The notes beneath the pieces were generated by a model. It worked only from the letters and a program-made list of their open reading frames with translations, searched no databases and was not told where the DNA came from. The translations under genes were made by a program, and so were the position numbers. Shown piece after piece: positions 16,551 to 27,884 of a DNA stretch of 27,884 bases. The stretch covers positions 1 to 27,884 of the forward strand of contig JAQGDQ010001727.1 of the NCBI GenBank assembly GCA_030141605.1, in the 5' to 3' direction. The DNA comes from Tubiluchus corallicola (lineage: Eukaryota; Priapulida; Priapulimorpha; Priapulimorphida; Tubiluchidae). Each line of letters begins with the position of its first letter. Positions within the stretch are counted from its first letter, which is position 1.

Positions 16551-19500
16551 CTGAAAGTGAAAATAATGGCCACGTAAATCTGGCGATATGTCAAAATTTT
16601 CTTATAGAATATACAATACTGTATCTTTTTACGTGAGCCCAAATTACAAGCTGGCTTCACTGACTTTATTATATTTTCACCGAATTCAAGTTCCGCAAAG
16701 CTCCTGGTTACAAAATTCCTTGCCCTCTGCCAATATGACTTCTATGCTTTGTTCACCAACTGATCTTACATCAGATCAGCCCTTGAAGATTCGAAAAATA
16801 ACCATTAGATTTGCTAACGGGGCACAAGCCATTGGATAAAAAACAATGGAATAGCAGCAAATATTACTCACAGCAAAGAGTTAAAATTAAGATTACAACA
16901 GCACTCAAATCAAGGTACACTGCAAATTCACCCTGAACAATTAACCCGTGACATTGATTCTCGTTACAACAGACTTGCAGTAATAGTTGAAGTCATGCCA
17001 AGTGAAGCTGAGGTTTTGCAGGTGCAACAGCAACTAACACACACAAAAATGGAATTATTATCAACAATGGCAAATGGAAAATTGGAACCAATATCAGATG
17101 TATCTACTAAGGAGATAAGAGGTACTATTCAAAAGGTCTATTATTTAAATTAGTCCAACAAGCAAAGCACTGTCACCAGGTGCATTTAACATAAGACATA
17201 GAAACAGAAACAGATTTCTGATGGTACCAATTCAACGAATTAGTGAGAACAACAAGCAAAAACAGAACCACCACCACCACCAGACAGATATCTACCAGGA
17301 AAAAAGTGACAGAATTTCAGCTGGTACCTATCGATCAGAGCCTGCACGTCAGCATCAAGTTCACTGGGACGCTCGTCACCAGTGTCAGAAACGGAACTAT
17401 CGGTTGTTCTTATAACTTCTTCTCGGCCGTCGGGATGGCGGATTGTCTTAGTGTGTATTTGTTTTTTGACAATAATTCTGCAATCAGAATTGCTAACAAT
17501 CAACTCACTGTTATTGTGCACAAAAATGATAACAGCGCACAATCGGGGCTTGCCTATCTTAAAAGGCATAAGAATGAATACGAAAGATATCCTTTTGCTA
17601 CAATACTCCAAAGTGATCGAACAATTGTGGGTAAAAGAAATGCAATGAAGATTACGAAATCATCTTATCAAAGGTTTAAAAAGCAACTGAAATGTGGAAG
17701 TTACCTCACTGGTTTTAAAAAACTTTACTTAAACTTGTCCGTTTGTTCAAAAGACAATTAAAAAAATTACTTCACATGTTAAGGCAGTTAAATCTGGCAT
17801 CAAACATTTTTAATGATGGCGGTAGCTCTAATGCTAGGCAAAACATCAGAACTGCAACGAAACATATCCGACAAAATGAAAATAAACAGACAAGCCCACG
17901 CAGACACAAACACATTCACCTGCAAAGAGAGCCATTAAATGTTAGAAATTTAATATTTGATGATTATACCTTGACTGCTTGGCGACACCGTCTTCTGGAG
18001 CAAGGCTTTCTTCACGTGGTACGTCGTCATCTGGAAATTCTGAAATGACAAACAAAAAATTCGACTATTCAAATGTTGATTCAACAAAAATTATACCTAC
18101 TGAGAAAAGTCAGAAAAACGACAGTGGGATACTTGGAAATGACAGATAACGGGGCCTAAACACATCATTATTGTGCCTTGACTTTAGATACACACCACTT
18201 AAAATATGGAAAGATTTTTTGTTTTGAATGCTGAGAATAAATGAAAAACCAACACCTTATTATGTGAAGCATTAATTTCAACCAAGCGGCCTTATTTCAC
18301 ATGTCCGAATGATGTTTCATGACACATCATCAATCAATAGTCAATTTCATTATCATTGACATTATCTTCAACTCTACTTACGACGTTATCAAAAAATACG
18401 GGGAGAATCAAGGCAAGTCATGAATTGCATAAAAGTAACCAGAAACATCCAGATCAGTAACATGTTTCTGGAAATGCAGAAAACTATAATAAAGCATTCA
18501 CAGTGCATGCAACAATGCAGAATGCAAAAAGCTGCTATGAAGTTTTTTATAGGAAACTATAGACACATGGGAAACTTTATGGTCACGCGAATGCCGGCAA
18601 TGAGGCATAGAAGCAAAGCTACTATATCACCTCAGTTGGTGGCTAAAATTATGACTTATCATAACTTACTTGCTATATTGGCATACATGCTGTATTAAGT
18701 GTAAATATAAAACTGCCAGAAGGCTTGTTTTATAGCAAATTTCTTTACTTAATTAGTTTTTAAAGGCAATTTGGCTTAATATAAGTCATTAATTCGCAAT
18801 GGCAAATTTCAAAGCCAGCTAACATTTAACACAGAAGAGGACAGGTACGGATGACTTCATGGCAAGCTTATGTAACTAAATAAAGATGATTGGGGTATCT
18901 TTGCACCCCATTGCCAGTAGGCGAGGGTTAATAGTTCTGCACACTGGCAGTCTGTGTTCAGCACACTAGTGTGTAGATTAACAATGCTGATGAAACAAAA
19001 TCTCACTTGCTAACAAAGAGAATCCTCTAGGACAAGACACTGAACTGGCAAACCTGTATATTCATTTTTCCTCAATGATAGAAACATCCAGGACAGTATA
19101 GAGGAAATTTTTTGTTCACCAAGCCATTCACTAGCCAAGTTCAGATGGTGATTAACTTCATAGAAATGCATGCATTATGAACACGAAACTATTTCACTAG
19201 CATAGAGAATGCAACTGACTTACCAGATTCTGTTACTTCCTGTGATGGTCCTTTCGCACCTTCTTCTGTATTAGAGAAACAGGACACAAAAAATATAAGA
19301 AAGTTACAAAAATGCGAAATACTAAAATACGTTAATACTTTGTAAATCATTTAAAAAGATTTCTTGCTCTTTCTGATGAACATGCAAAAAATTAAGCTTT
19401 AACGCTTTCAAAACTTCACCATGCGTAGTGTTACCACATGTAGCAGAATAATAAAGATACGAGACAATCAGATTTGTGGAGAAATAGAAAAATCTAATTG

Positions 19501-22500
19501 AAGTAAAATAAGCATGATTATGGGCATCAACAATAACAGCTATTTTCAAATAGACAAAGAAAATTAATAACATTGCAAATAAAGTAATAAAACTGCTTCA
19601 CATATAGCCCACATACAAGATGGACAATATCGATCATAATACTGAAGACACTGTAAACAAATGCACGGCAACAAATGCATAAACATACTAAAAACACCAA
19701 AAATCATGCAAAAAACATCATCAGCGTATATGCAATCATAAAAACTAGCACTGTAAAATAAAAATTAATTCTGGAATTCTAATAAATCAGAAAGCTAAGA
19801 ATAAAATAAAAAAACCTTGTCGTGCATAAATGAATGCAAATGTGCTGCATGACTGAAAAACAGACTGAATGACTGCATGTGTAAAACAAAAGACGAGTGC
19901 ACGAAATAAAAGTGTCCATCATGCGTAAAGTACACCTACATAGACATCCAACACGGCATGTCTACATGGTGGTACCTGCAGAATCATTCAGCTCTTGGTG
20001 CGACAGCTTCAAGAAGCGTGACCGTGCGCCACAGTAACAAGTATCAGAATGGGTTGAAGTCTCAGAGGGTGCAGGCGACTCGCACTTTTTGTCGACAGTC
20101 TCTCCAAAAGGAACAAACTGACACTGTGCTTGTGGAAGCATTGGGGTTGTATTACGAAACAGTCCCTCTGAGTCCTCTACCCTCATGAATATTGCACTAC
20201 CTGATGAATGAGGAGATCCAGACACAGGAGGCTGGTATGATTCAGTTTCATATGTATGTGTCAGGACACGTCGACGGGTGATGACCTTTGTTACATTTCC
20301 CATTTCGTCGACCGATTCAGTTTCGTCGACATCATCTCCTGGTGCTATATCCAGATGAGGTGGAGACTTCTCCACAAGTTCCCTATCCGCGACTGGTGCA
20401 GTGTACGTGTATTCTTGCACTTGAGGATCGGTTGATGTCTTAGTAGTTATTTTACGCACAATCTTTCGTTCTCCCGCTGCTTCGCCAGTCTGTGAATCAT
20501 GAATCGTGTAAATGGTTGTCATGATTGTTTCACTGTCGCCATCGTCGGTTTGTCTAGTAGTTGTACTGTATTCCACGTTACCTTCACTGTCTAAAGTCTC
20601 AAGATTATTTCCTTCATAATCAACACCTGATTCTTCTTGTGATGGAACATAAGTACTTTGTTCTAATGTATCAGTGCTAGAAATCATGCTGCTTGAGATT
20701 AAACTGGAAACAAGTGTTGAACTACCAGTAGAGAGGGCCATACTTTGAATTTGTGATGCATCTCTACAGACTCCTGAATCTTGCATGCTGGCATCTTCTT
20801 TCTCAAATTCCTCCACATTTGCAGATGCCTGTCGAACAATTTCTTCAATATCTTCCATGGGCTGGTCACTTTGCGAGCTGCTGGAATCCTCAGGCCTGCA
20901 CGATTCTAGTGGTTTACCTTCTATAATTGTTATCATCCTGTCACTATCAAACTCCTCCTGGCATTCCTTTTCTAGTCTCTCAAACTCAGTCAGCGAGTTA
21001 GCAGATCCAGAGTCACTTTCATTTTTCTTGAGGTCTGAAAGAAAGGTTTTCTTACCATTGTCATCAAGTGATATGGGAGAAGTGCTGCTGTCACCGCTCT
21101 TACGATGCCCAACTTCTTCCAACATTATCTGGGCCTCTAATTTTTCAAATTCCTCTAGTGATGCTTCAGACCGATGAACTTCATCAAATTTGCTAAAAAA
21201 TTTTGACTGCTTGTCTAATAATGGCGTGCCCCCAAGTGGAGTTCCACCTAGACTAGAACCAGAACTGTGAGAGGACTCTGCTTTGGCTTCTAATTCTACA
21301 TCTTTACCCGTATCCATTGGCACTTCAGCAGGTTTGTCTACTTTATCACTATCTTTTCGAACTGAAACATCAGATTTATCAATAATTTCATAAGTGTCTT
21401 CATCTTCGTCATCACGTTCTAAGCTGTCTTGTTCTGCAAAGTCATCAACCAATGCTGCACATGGCTCATCAGCATGTTCAGCTGCCACTTCAAGAACTTG
21501 TGTGGGACCTATAACTGCTATGGTTGGTTGTTCGTCAGTTACATCTACTGATTCTCGTTCTATAGAATCTTGAGCAACAATGTTTTCTATCAAGTCACCT
21601 GATTCACGTTCAGGAATGTCACCTGCTTGATCTTTAAAGAGATCCTCATCCAGCGAATCCTGCATAATGGCAGGTGATTCTTCTCCAGTTGTTAATGCCG
21701 TTTTATGTTCTTCTTCTATTGAATCACCCCCAGGTGGTAAATCTTGCTGCTGAATGCCACTATCCTGTAGCTCTGTACTTAGAATTTGTTCATCTAGTGA
21801 ATCTTGCATAACACAAGGTTCTGAAAATTGTTTGAATTTGTCTTCATCTAAAGAGTCTTCCATTTTGTCTGTTATGGCAACATCTACCTCGGCATCATGC
21901 GAAATTGCTCTTTCTTCAAGAGAATCACTGTACTGAAGGCGAACAGAAGATGTACCTTCTGCAGCTTCCTCGGGAGATGTTCGCACTAAGTCAACTTCAT
22001 CTTTTTGTTCTGCAAGATCAGCTGTTGTTTTTGAGCCGTACATGCCGAATTGTTCAAAAGCTTCAGGATCCAATGACATCTCCATAGGATCATCTATTTT
22101 ATGTGGAACTAATTCATAATCATCTGATCCAGGCGAATATTCCATTTTTTCAGCTTGAGCAAATTCAGTCTCAAGCTTTACCTCAGATTCTATATCTTTA
22201 ATACCAGAATCAGTCCGGTCATTTCCATGCTCAAGTGCATCCTCAGTAGGCTCTGGTGATTCTGGCCTCTCAACTATATCAGAAACCCGACTAGAATCGC
22301 TTTGAACTGAAAGTTGCCTTAATTCAAACTCATCTTCAGAAGTCTGAACACTTAAATGAGATTCAGGGCGAGATTCTGCTTCCGATTCTGGTCTAGAAAA
22401 TCCTTCAAATGTTTGCCTTTCAAAGTAGAGAGCTCCACCACCAGTTGTTTCACATTCTGGCTTATCTCCACTGCCTTGCCTCGTTGTTGATTCTCTTTGT

Positions 22501-25500
22501 GTTATTAATTTTTCTTCAAAGCTGACAGTCCGAACAACAACTGAGTCACTGTATGTCTCACCAGTAGCATCCAATTCAAGTTCAGCTCTAAAATCTTCTT
22601 GTTCATGTTCCTCAGCTCCTTCTTCGTCACCTTCATCAATCCTGGCACTTACATCTAGATCTTCTTCAGCTATTGCAATTTTAGTGTCTTCTTCGGGACT
22701 GGACATAACAACAGGCGCAGGTACGTAGCTGCGTTCATCCTCTGGTTGTTCAGATGTTACTTCCTCATCGAATGGAGAATAAACAACAACTTCAGGTGGC
22801 GATGTATCATCTACAGTAATCCCAGGTCCAGCTTCTGGTACTTGAGCATCTTCTGAAGAAATACTAATATCAGCATGCACTGAGACAGTCTGTGTTCCTA
22901 ATGGTGGCAAATCTATTTCAACTGGGCCATTATGTGATTTTTCATCAGTAATAGTTATGGGAATGGATGCAACATCAGCACTGTCAAGATTGGCATCATC
23001 TTCTGGAAGACTTGAAGTGCTTTCAGGTACGTCAAAAGGCATATCACTTATTTCCGAAGGTGAAACAAGCTCAAACTCCTCCATCCCAGCATCCTGCTTG
23101 GGAACTTCTACTTCAGTTACATCTTCTTCAGTCTCATCAATACCATCTTGAATTGAACCGTGAGCACTAGGCATGTAAGTCTGTGAGTATGAAAGTTGGT
23201 CTGATTCTGCTTTTGTCCACGACTCAAAAGATTCCCTCATTTCTGACATGATGCTGCTGGCTGTAAAAGATGAATCCATTAAAGCAGGCTCAGTGGCATC
23301 AGATGGAGAAGTATCAAAAAATAGCAACTTTCCTTCCTCTTCTTCTGATGCAGTGGGAGTAGCTACTAGTTCGCCCTCGGACTCAGTTTCATATTGTGAT
23401 TTCTGAAGAGTTTCACTGTCGGCATCAGATGGTTGATAAGATTCAAAGGATAGGGTACTCTGCCTTGAGCTTTGACCGGATGTGTTTGAGCTTATGTGAG
23501 TACCAGGTGTATGATACGAATCCTCTGTTTTGACCGATTCCTGAGCTGTCTCGTAAGACGAAGCTCCCAATGGAGATGTGAACTGTGAGGAAGGTCCACT
23601 GTCAGCAGTTGTGTAGGCATCAAACGACGAATCCTTTCCACTTTCTGCTGTTTCATATTGAGTAGTTTCAGTGGATGCTTGGGAAAGTCCACTCGAATCT
23701 TGAGTGGAAGATTTCTCAAATGGATGGGCCAATCTTAGGTCAATACTGCTTAGATCCACATCACTTTTCTCTGCTGGGGCTAAGTCAAACATTAATTTAC
23801 CAGCATCAAACTGGTTTTCAGCAGCAAAATCAACTGGCATATCATATGGCTCTGTCACAAGACGAGTCTCAGTTTGATCATCTGTCTCACCAACTTCTGC
23901 AATATCATAGCCATCACCAACAACAGTACTCTCAGTAGTCTCATCAATTTCAATGTCTGCCATAGTTGTTTGTTCTTTCTCTATATCAACACATGATTGA
24001 GCATTTTGCTTTTCAACAAGATCAAGAGTTTCCTTCTCATAAGAAATTTCAGGAGAAATTTTGGTGTCAAAACCCTCTTCATAATCTTCAGAAATCTGTT
24101 CTACACATGGCTCAGCAGGACTAATGTCAGTGTCTTCAAACTTTTCAAGATCCTTCACTTGAATTAGGTAATCCTGATTAAGTTTAGCATCAGAATCTTC
24201 AAGTTCTTCAGCATCATGTATTTCTTCTGGATGATCGTCAATATGTCTGAAATCATCAGGTTGTTCATCTATCACAACTTCAACAGTGGTATCAGGTTTA
24301 AAGGTGTCTGCAAAATCTTCATCCATCTCAGGTGGGCGAGCTTCAAGTTCTTCATCAGAGATTGATGACGTTGATAAGACATGTTTTTCCTGGGGTGCTT
24401 GACCTGAAAATTGTCTTACCAAAGGTTTTTCTGTATCCTCACTGTACTGATATACTGCTTCATCTTCTGTAGTCAAACACACATCTTGATCAATATCCTC
24501 TGCAATTTCATCTGTAGTCTCCTCCATATAAGTATCTTTCTGATCCTGAACACCTACTTCCCACAAAACATGCTGTATTTGCTCTTGAATTTCATCATGT
24601 TCTTTTTTACTTGAAAAGCTGTCATTTTCTTCAGAAGTTTGAGTTCCTTCAAAATGTTTGTAATCATATTTCCCCTCTACTGATTCTGCAACAATTGCAG
24701 TACTTTCAAAGCATTCAGGAGTCTTTTCTAGTTTTTTATACAGTTCTTCATGTTCTTTTGAAGAAATTCCAATTATTTCAAATTGTTTGTAATCCTCTAC
24801 TTCTCTTTGCGAAGAAACAACTTGCTCTACTGACTCTTCTATTTTGCTAACTTCAACTTGTTCAAGACTATCTTCTTGCTTTGTAAGAAGTTCACCATGT
24901 TCTTCTGAAAAAATTGCTGTTGTTTTAAACTGTTTGTGATCTTCTACTTCTCTTTGTGACAAATCATCTTGTTCTACTGACGCACTTTCTATTCTGCTAT
25001 CATCAAACTGTTCAGAGGCTTCTTCATTTTGTAAAAATGCTGCTTGTTCTTGAGATGCTTCTAAATCAGCTTCACTACTTTGAGGAGGTTCTTCTTGTTC
25101 CCCCACTGGCTCTGCAACAAGTCTGCCAGCTTTAATTACTGCTTCACACGGTTCTTCTTGTCTTCTTGAATACTCAGCTTGTTCTCCACTTGGCTCTTCA
25201 GCAACTTCAGCTGCCTCGGTTAATTTTGATAGCGATTCATGCTCTCCTAGACGTTCGTCAGTATGATCGGTGTGATGTTCTTCTACAATTTCTAATCCAC
25301 TTTTTTGAATGTGAGTTTCTACTTCTTGCTCTTCTTGATCAAAAGATAAACTCGTGCTGCCTGTAGCAGCACCTTCAGACTCAAGTGACAGCTCTCTACG
25401 CTCTTCTGTGTAAAAGCCTGCAATATCTATAGGCGACTGCTTTGAAGGGTCGGGTTCAGCACAACTGGAAGCTCTCTCTTGGCTTTCTGAACCGAAGAAT

Positions 25501-27561
25501 TCCCTTGCTGTTTGTAGGTTCACTTGATCGCCTTCCACCAATTCTTGAAAAACTTCATCTGAAGGAGTTCGCTTTCTAGCTTCTTCTAGTGCTACAATAT
25601 CTTTTTGTTCTTTTTCCTTTAAGACTAAATCTTGTCTCTTTTCAAAGGCAGTTTGATCAAATTCAAGAGAAAACACTTCTTTCTTGTCTGCTACTTCACT
25701 TTCTTCTTTTAAATCAGTAGACGAAACTTCTGAGAACTTTTCCCATCTGTCCACCATTTGTTCGCTTTTTTGAGCCTCGTTCGAACCAATGATTCTGGCT
25801 GTTTTTGTACTACCTTCGACAGCAGATTCATCTATAGTAGTAGATCCTTCTCTTTCACTATCGGTTTTTGCAAAAGATTTTTCACTGTCAGGAGATATTG
25901 ATAACTGCCTTGATATTTTTTCAGATTCACCTAGAGTTTCTTCAGACTGATAACCATCTGTAAAGTTATCATCTCTTGGTTTAGACATTTCAACATTCAA
26001 GTCTGAAGGCACACTTTCATCAGGTATTACAGATGGTGGTGATGGTGTTTCGTCAGGTGGTTGTTTCACTGGTTCTTCAACCGATGTCGTATCTTGAAGT
26101 GCATCCTCAGTTAAAACTAGTCCATCTTTAGTTACATCAAGCTGCAACGGTCCTGCAGACTCTCGTGATAATAATAATTCCGATGCAACAGACTCCGTGG
26201 GTTCTTGCAATTCCTCATCCAAAACAGGAGATGTTGATGCAACAGATTCCGTGGGTTCTTGCAATTCCTTATCCAAAACAGGAGATGTTGATGCAACAGA
26301 TTCCGTGGGTTCTTGCAATTCCTTATCCAAAACAGGAGATGTTGATGCAACAGATTCCGTGGGTTCTTGCAATTCCTTATCCAAAACAGGAGATGTTGAT
26401 GCAACAGATTCCGTGGGTTCTTGCAATTCCTTATCCAAAACAGAAGATGTTGATGCAACATCTTGGCCTGCAAATTGTTCTGGAAGTTCACTACGTTCTT
26501 CAACTGTTCTAAACAAATCATCATCGAAGCTCTTCTTCAATTGGCCTTCAAGTGGCGAGGCAGCTATTGGCTCTTCTGAAAGTTCTTCTGAATCAGGATG
26601 CCCTTCTTGCAATGTTACTGTCGCATGGTCATCATATTCAGAAATAAGTGTTTGTGTTTCAAAGGTTTTTTTTGTCGTTTCTTCTAAATGTTTTACTTCC
26701 GGAGAAGTCGATTCGTACTTCTCCATCATTTCTGTAACAAAAATTCCAGTTTTAATGTGCCGTTCAACAGCATCTCCCGTATCAATAAGCTTCAACTCCG
26801 GGCTCTGTGTAAAATCAGGCTGAGTCACTTCTTCTTGGAATATTGAACTTCTAATTTGTTTGTCATATTCTTCCTGTTTTTCAAAACCGAGCTGGGACAC
26901 CTCTTGATGATCAATGACACCTGCGACTTGTTCCAAATTTTCTTCTTCCTCCTCTTGGGCTTCTTGTCTTGCTTGAATTTCCTGCAAGTCGTAGACATCT
27001 TGTTCAAGTTCCTCCGTTGCTATTTCTGAGTAGGATCTTTCAGTTCTTTGTCGGCCTTCAGCAACCTCATCTTCATCTTCAAGCCTCTTTCCATCTTCCA
27101 CAAATGCCATGTTATCGAAAGCATAACCCTCCAGTTCAAGATCTTGATCAAGTGAAAAATGTTCTTCTTTTTCTGTTTTGTTACCTTCATCAGCAAGCAA
27201 TGTATCTAGAATATGTTAGTACAAGTATTAGTAAAGATATGAGGTTAATTTTAGATGTGTTAGTAAACACCTATGCAGTATGTTCAACTTACTCAGCATA
27301 AATTAGTAAAAAAAATGCATTTCAGAGAAAATTAGTAGGACAAGGGAAGTTAGTAACAAAGCGTTAGTTACATCCACAAATATGAACTCACGGCTAAAAT
27401 AATAGCCCTTTGAAACTAAACTAACTGAAGTTTTACTTTTGACAAACCTGCATGCAAATATTCATCATCATGCACACGATCACTTTCACTAGATGAGCTT
27501 TTGCGACGCTTTTCAAAGCCCGGTTCCTGCTGCTCCTCACCAACTTGTTCTTCATAAGTAT
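16442..27561 (-). CDS. Giant ankyrin-like gene, 3' portion (6 exons; continues beyond window)
   Basis: Exons on the - strand are 27561-27448, 27205-19976, 19265-19224, 18039-17970, 17477-17328 and 16550-16442. All junctions are GT-AG and phase-consistent, giving about 2,570 residues plus stop. The protein is extremely acidic, Ser/Thr/Glu-rich and probably disordered. The distal tail has basic/Thr strips alternating with Asp/Glu: GERKIVRKITTKT, DEMGNVTKVITRRRV, and KKQIHTKTIRHPDGREEVIR. These resemble C-terminal regulatory tails of ankyrins (consensus about DExGNxVTKKxxR). A giant exon before that tail matches ANK2/ANK3, Drosophila Ank2 and nematode unc-44. Such isoforms organise the axonal membrane skeleton with spectrin and microtubules. 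No ankyrin repeats, ZU5 or death domain are in the window, so the call is by architecture. A MAP1/futsch-like protein is the main alternative. Coding status is near certain; family is moderate. Confidence 0.65.
16690..17270 (+). pseudogene. Frame-broken + strand coding remnant inside an ankyrin-like intron
   Basis: Three protein-like pieces follow each other in different frames, antisense to the host gene. The first ends DQPLKIRKITIRFANGAQAI (stop at 16837-16839). The second runs through TRDIDSRYNRLAVIVEVMPS and ends GTIQKVYYLN (stop 17151-17153). The third starts ISPTSKALSPGAFNIRHRNR and fades by about 17270. Protein-like composition across frame changes suggests a decayed gene or element fragment. 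No family recognised. Confidence 0.4.
17328..17477 (-). CDS. Ankyrin-like 150-nt exon: conserved C-terminal tail
   Basis: Acceptor GATTGCAG|A, donor GATAG|GTACCA, phase 2 at both ends. It encodes IIVKKQIHTKTIRHPDGREE, VIRTTDSSVSDTGDERPSEL and DADVQALID. The TKTIRHPDGREEVI strip is the most ankyrin-tail-like part of the gene. A second possible donor about 27 nt downstream would break the phase into the next exon. Confidence 0.82.
17478..17969 (-). other. Ankyrin-like intron, no element recognised
   Basis: Intron between the 70-nt and 150-nt exons. Several + strand open frames cross it and the flanking exons, but they look like chance or antisense shadows. Confidence 0.5.
17970..18039 (-). CDS. 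Ankyrin-like 70-nt exon
   Basis: Acceptor GTCATTTCAG|AA, donor TCAAG|GTATAA, in phase 1 and out phase 2. It encodes EFPDDDVPREESLAPEDGVA then KQS. A smoothly acidic sequence, consistent with the neighbouring exons. Confidence 0.75.
18040..19223 (-). other. Ankyrin-like intron, nothing recognised
   Basis: AT-rich intron between the 42-nt and 70-nt exons. No further exon with matching splice phase and no clear mobile element was seen. Confidence 0.5.
19224..19265 (-). CDS. Ankyrin-like 42-nt exon after the giant exon
   Basis: Acceptor CTAATACAG|AA, donor TCTG|GTAAGT, phase 1 at both ends. It encodes EEGAKGPSQEVTES. Identified by strong splice sites and exact phase continuity. Like the giant exon it can be skipped without frame change. 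Confidence 0.75.
19266..19975 (-). other. Intron after the giant exon
   Basis: A 710-bp AT-rich intron. If the giant exon's donor is not used, translation stops 14 nt into it (codon at 19964-19962) after Gly-Thr-Thr-Met, giving an alternative short C-terminus. Confidence 0.55.
19976..27205 (-). CDS. Giant exon of ankyrin-like gene (7,230 bp, 2,410 codons)
   Basis: One uninterrupted exon, acceptor ATATTCTAG|AT and donor TGCAG|GTACCA, length divisible by 3, phase 1 at both ends. The frame has no ATG at its 5' end because it is an internal exon. The stop at 19962-19964 lies past the donor and is probably not used. Content in order: acidic Glu/Gln-rich start; five 18-residue repeats (about residues 250-345); one S-x-I-P (SVIP, about 390) in an acidic context; REVEDxKQF modules (about 770-880); a Ser/Tyr-rich zone with SYETA and DAYTTADSG (about 1190-1270); repeated QDSLDED-type motifs (about 1775-1930); EEFEKLE/TEFERLE motifs (about 2010-2130); then the basic tail (about 2220-2320). 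Low complexity limits homology claims, but the reading frame is beyond doubt. Confidence 0.9.
26182..26451 (-). repeat. Five 54-bp in-frame tandem repeats in the giant exon
   Basis: Five near-identical 54-bp units encode EPTESVASTSPVLDKELQ. The end unit on the 3' side of the coding strand has Glu for Lys (VLDEELQ), and a partial unit (SSVLDKELQ) precedes the array. Near identity at DNA level points to recent expansion or homogenisation. The period keeps frame. Confidence 0.95.
27448..27561 (-). CDS. Ankyrin-like exon preceding the giant exon
   Basis: A 114-nt exon, phase 1 at both ends, acceptor CATTAAAG|AT and donor GCAG|GTTTGT. It encodes TYEEQVGEEQQEPGFEKRRK, a Ser/Asp-rich strip (SSSSESDRVHDDEY) and LHA. 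Its first bases AT AC.T mirror the giant exon's start, so skipping the giant exon keeps the frame. The KRRKSSSSES strip looks like a kinase target. Confidence 0.8.
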
Positions 27562-27884
27562 CTTTAATGGCAAAACAATTGATATTATGCATAAACTTGT
27601 TTTTGCATGATGTAACAAACTATCATAGCATGTTTTAATGTTTCAGTTACCTAGTGCACCTGCATGACTTGTGTGAAAAGAAATGTTACGAAATTAAGAG
27701 TAAAAAATCACAATGGTGCTCATGCACATCATTCCAAAAAAAAAATGCATGTTAAGAATGTTAGCTGTGTCAAGGTACAAGTATATTACAATGTTATTTA
27801 CTATGTAATAGACTCCTATGTAACAAATAAATTTGTTAAATGCGGTAGTATGATGTAGCAACGAAGTGGTGTAATTTCGTGAAA
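27562..27884. other. Upstream intron of the ankyrin-like gene, incomplete
   Basis: AT-rich sequence with no exon that I can support. Earlier exons (membrane-binding, spectrin-binding and death domains, if this is an ankyrin) would lie beyond the window end. Confidence 0.5.

Noticed and set aside
22957-26823. Several + strand open frames within the giant exon region
   Set aside because: Antisense shadows of the 2,410-codon exon, enriched by its acidic and repetitive codons.
27653-27661. 9-nt micro-exon (GTGCACTAG) upstream of the 114-nt ankyrin-like exon
   Set aside because: Splice phase would fit and a donor-like GTAACT follows, but the acceptor's pyrimidine tract is weak and nine bases give no coding evidence.
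1-27884. CRISPR array, prokaryotic operon or integrated virus
   Set aside because: Repeats here are minisatellites and microsatellites without spacers, all genes are spliced, and no viral protein signature was recognised.

Overview
The window is nuclear DNA of an animal, most likely an invertebrate bilaterian. The signs are spliced genes with GT-AG introns, a CYP2-type cytochrome P450, a tRNA-derived SINE, CT/GA and AT microsatellites, and a 7.2 kb single exon like the giant exon of neuronal ankyrins. I cannot name the species.

Layout. (1) Positions 56-12091 form one large imperfect palindrome. A left arm (56-5407) and a right arm (6742-12091), each about 5.35 kb, flank a unique 1.33 kb spacer (5408-6741). 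Each arm holds exons 2-5 of the same P450 gene, reading toward the spacer. Each also holds a SINE, CT/GA microsatellites, and a 41-bp minisatellite grown from a second, diverged, antisense copy of P450 exon 5. (2) The spacer holds one terminal P450 exon with the heme-ligand cysteine, on the + strand, so it is collinear with the left arm only. (3) Exon 1, with start codon and membrane anchor, lies beyond the right arm on the - strand (13893-14268), so it is collinear with the right arm only. As assembled, neither copy is complete inside the window: the + copy has exons 2-6 and the - copy has exons 1-5. All splice phases agree, and exon 1 + exons 2-5 + exon 6 sum to exactly 509 codons including the stop. 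Flipping the spacer by recombination between the arms (or correcting an assembly orientation) would give an intact gene on the - strand. (4) Positions 14269-16441 are intergenic or 3' UTR. (5) From 16442 to beyond the window end, on the - strand, lies the 3' part of a gene for a huge acidic scaffold protein, best read as a giant ankyrin. I reconstruct six exons, including a 7,230-bp exon flanked by phase-1 introns, and a C-terminal tail ending in a stop at 16442-16444.

The P450 and the ankyrin-like gene are independent neighbours, both on the - strand. Main points for follow-up: the palindrome with an orientation-dependent heme exon, the exon-derived minisatellite with inverted flanks, the symmetric giant exon, and a broken + strand coding remnant inside an ankyrin intron. 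No rRNA, functional tRNA or CRISPR was seen.
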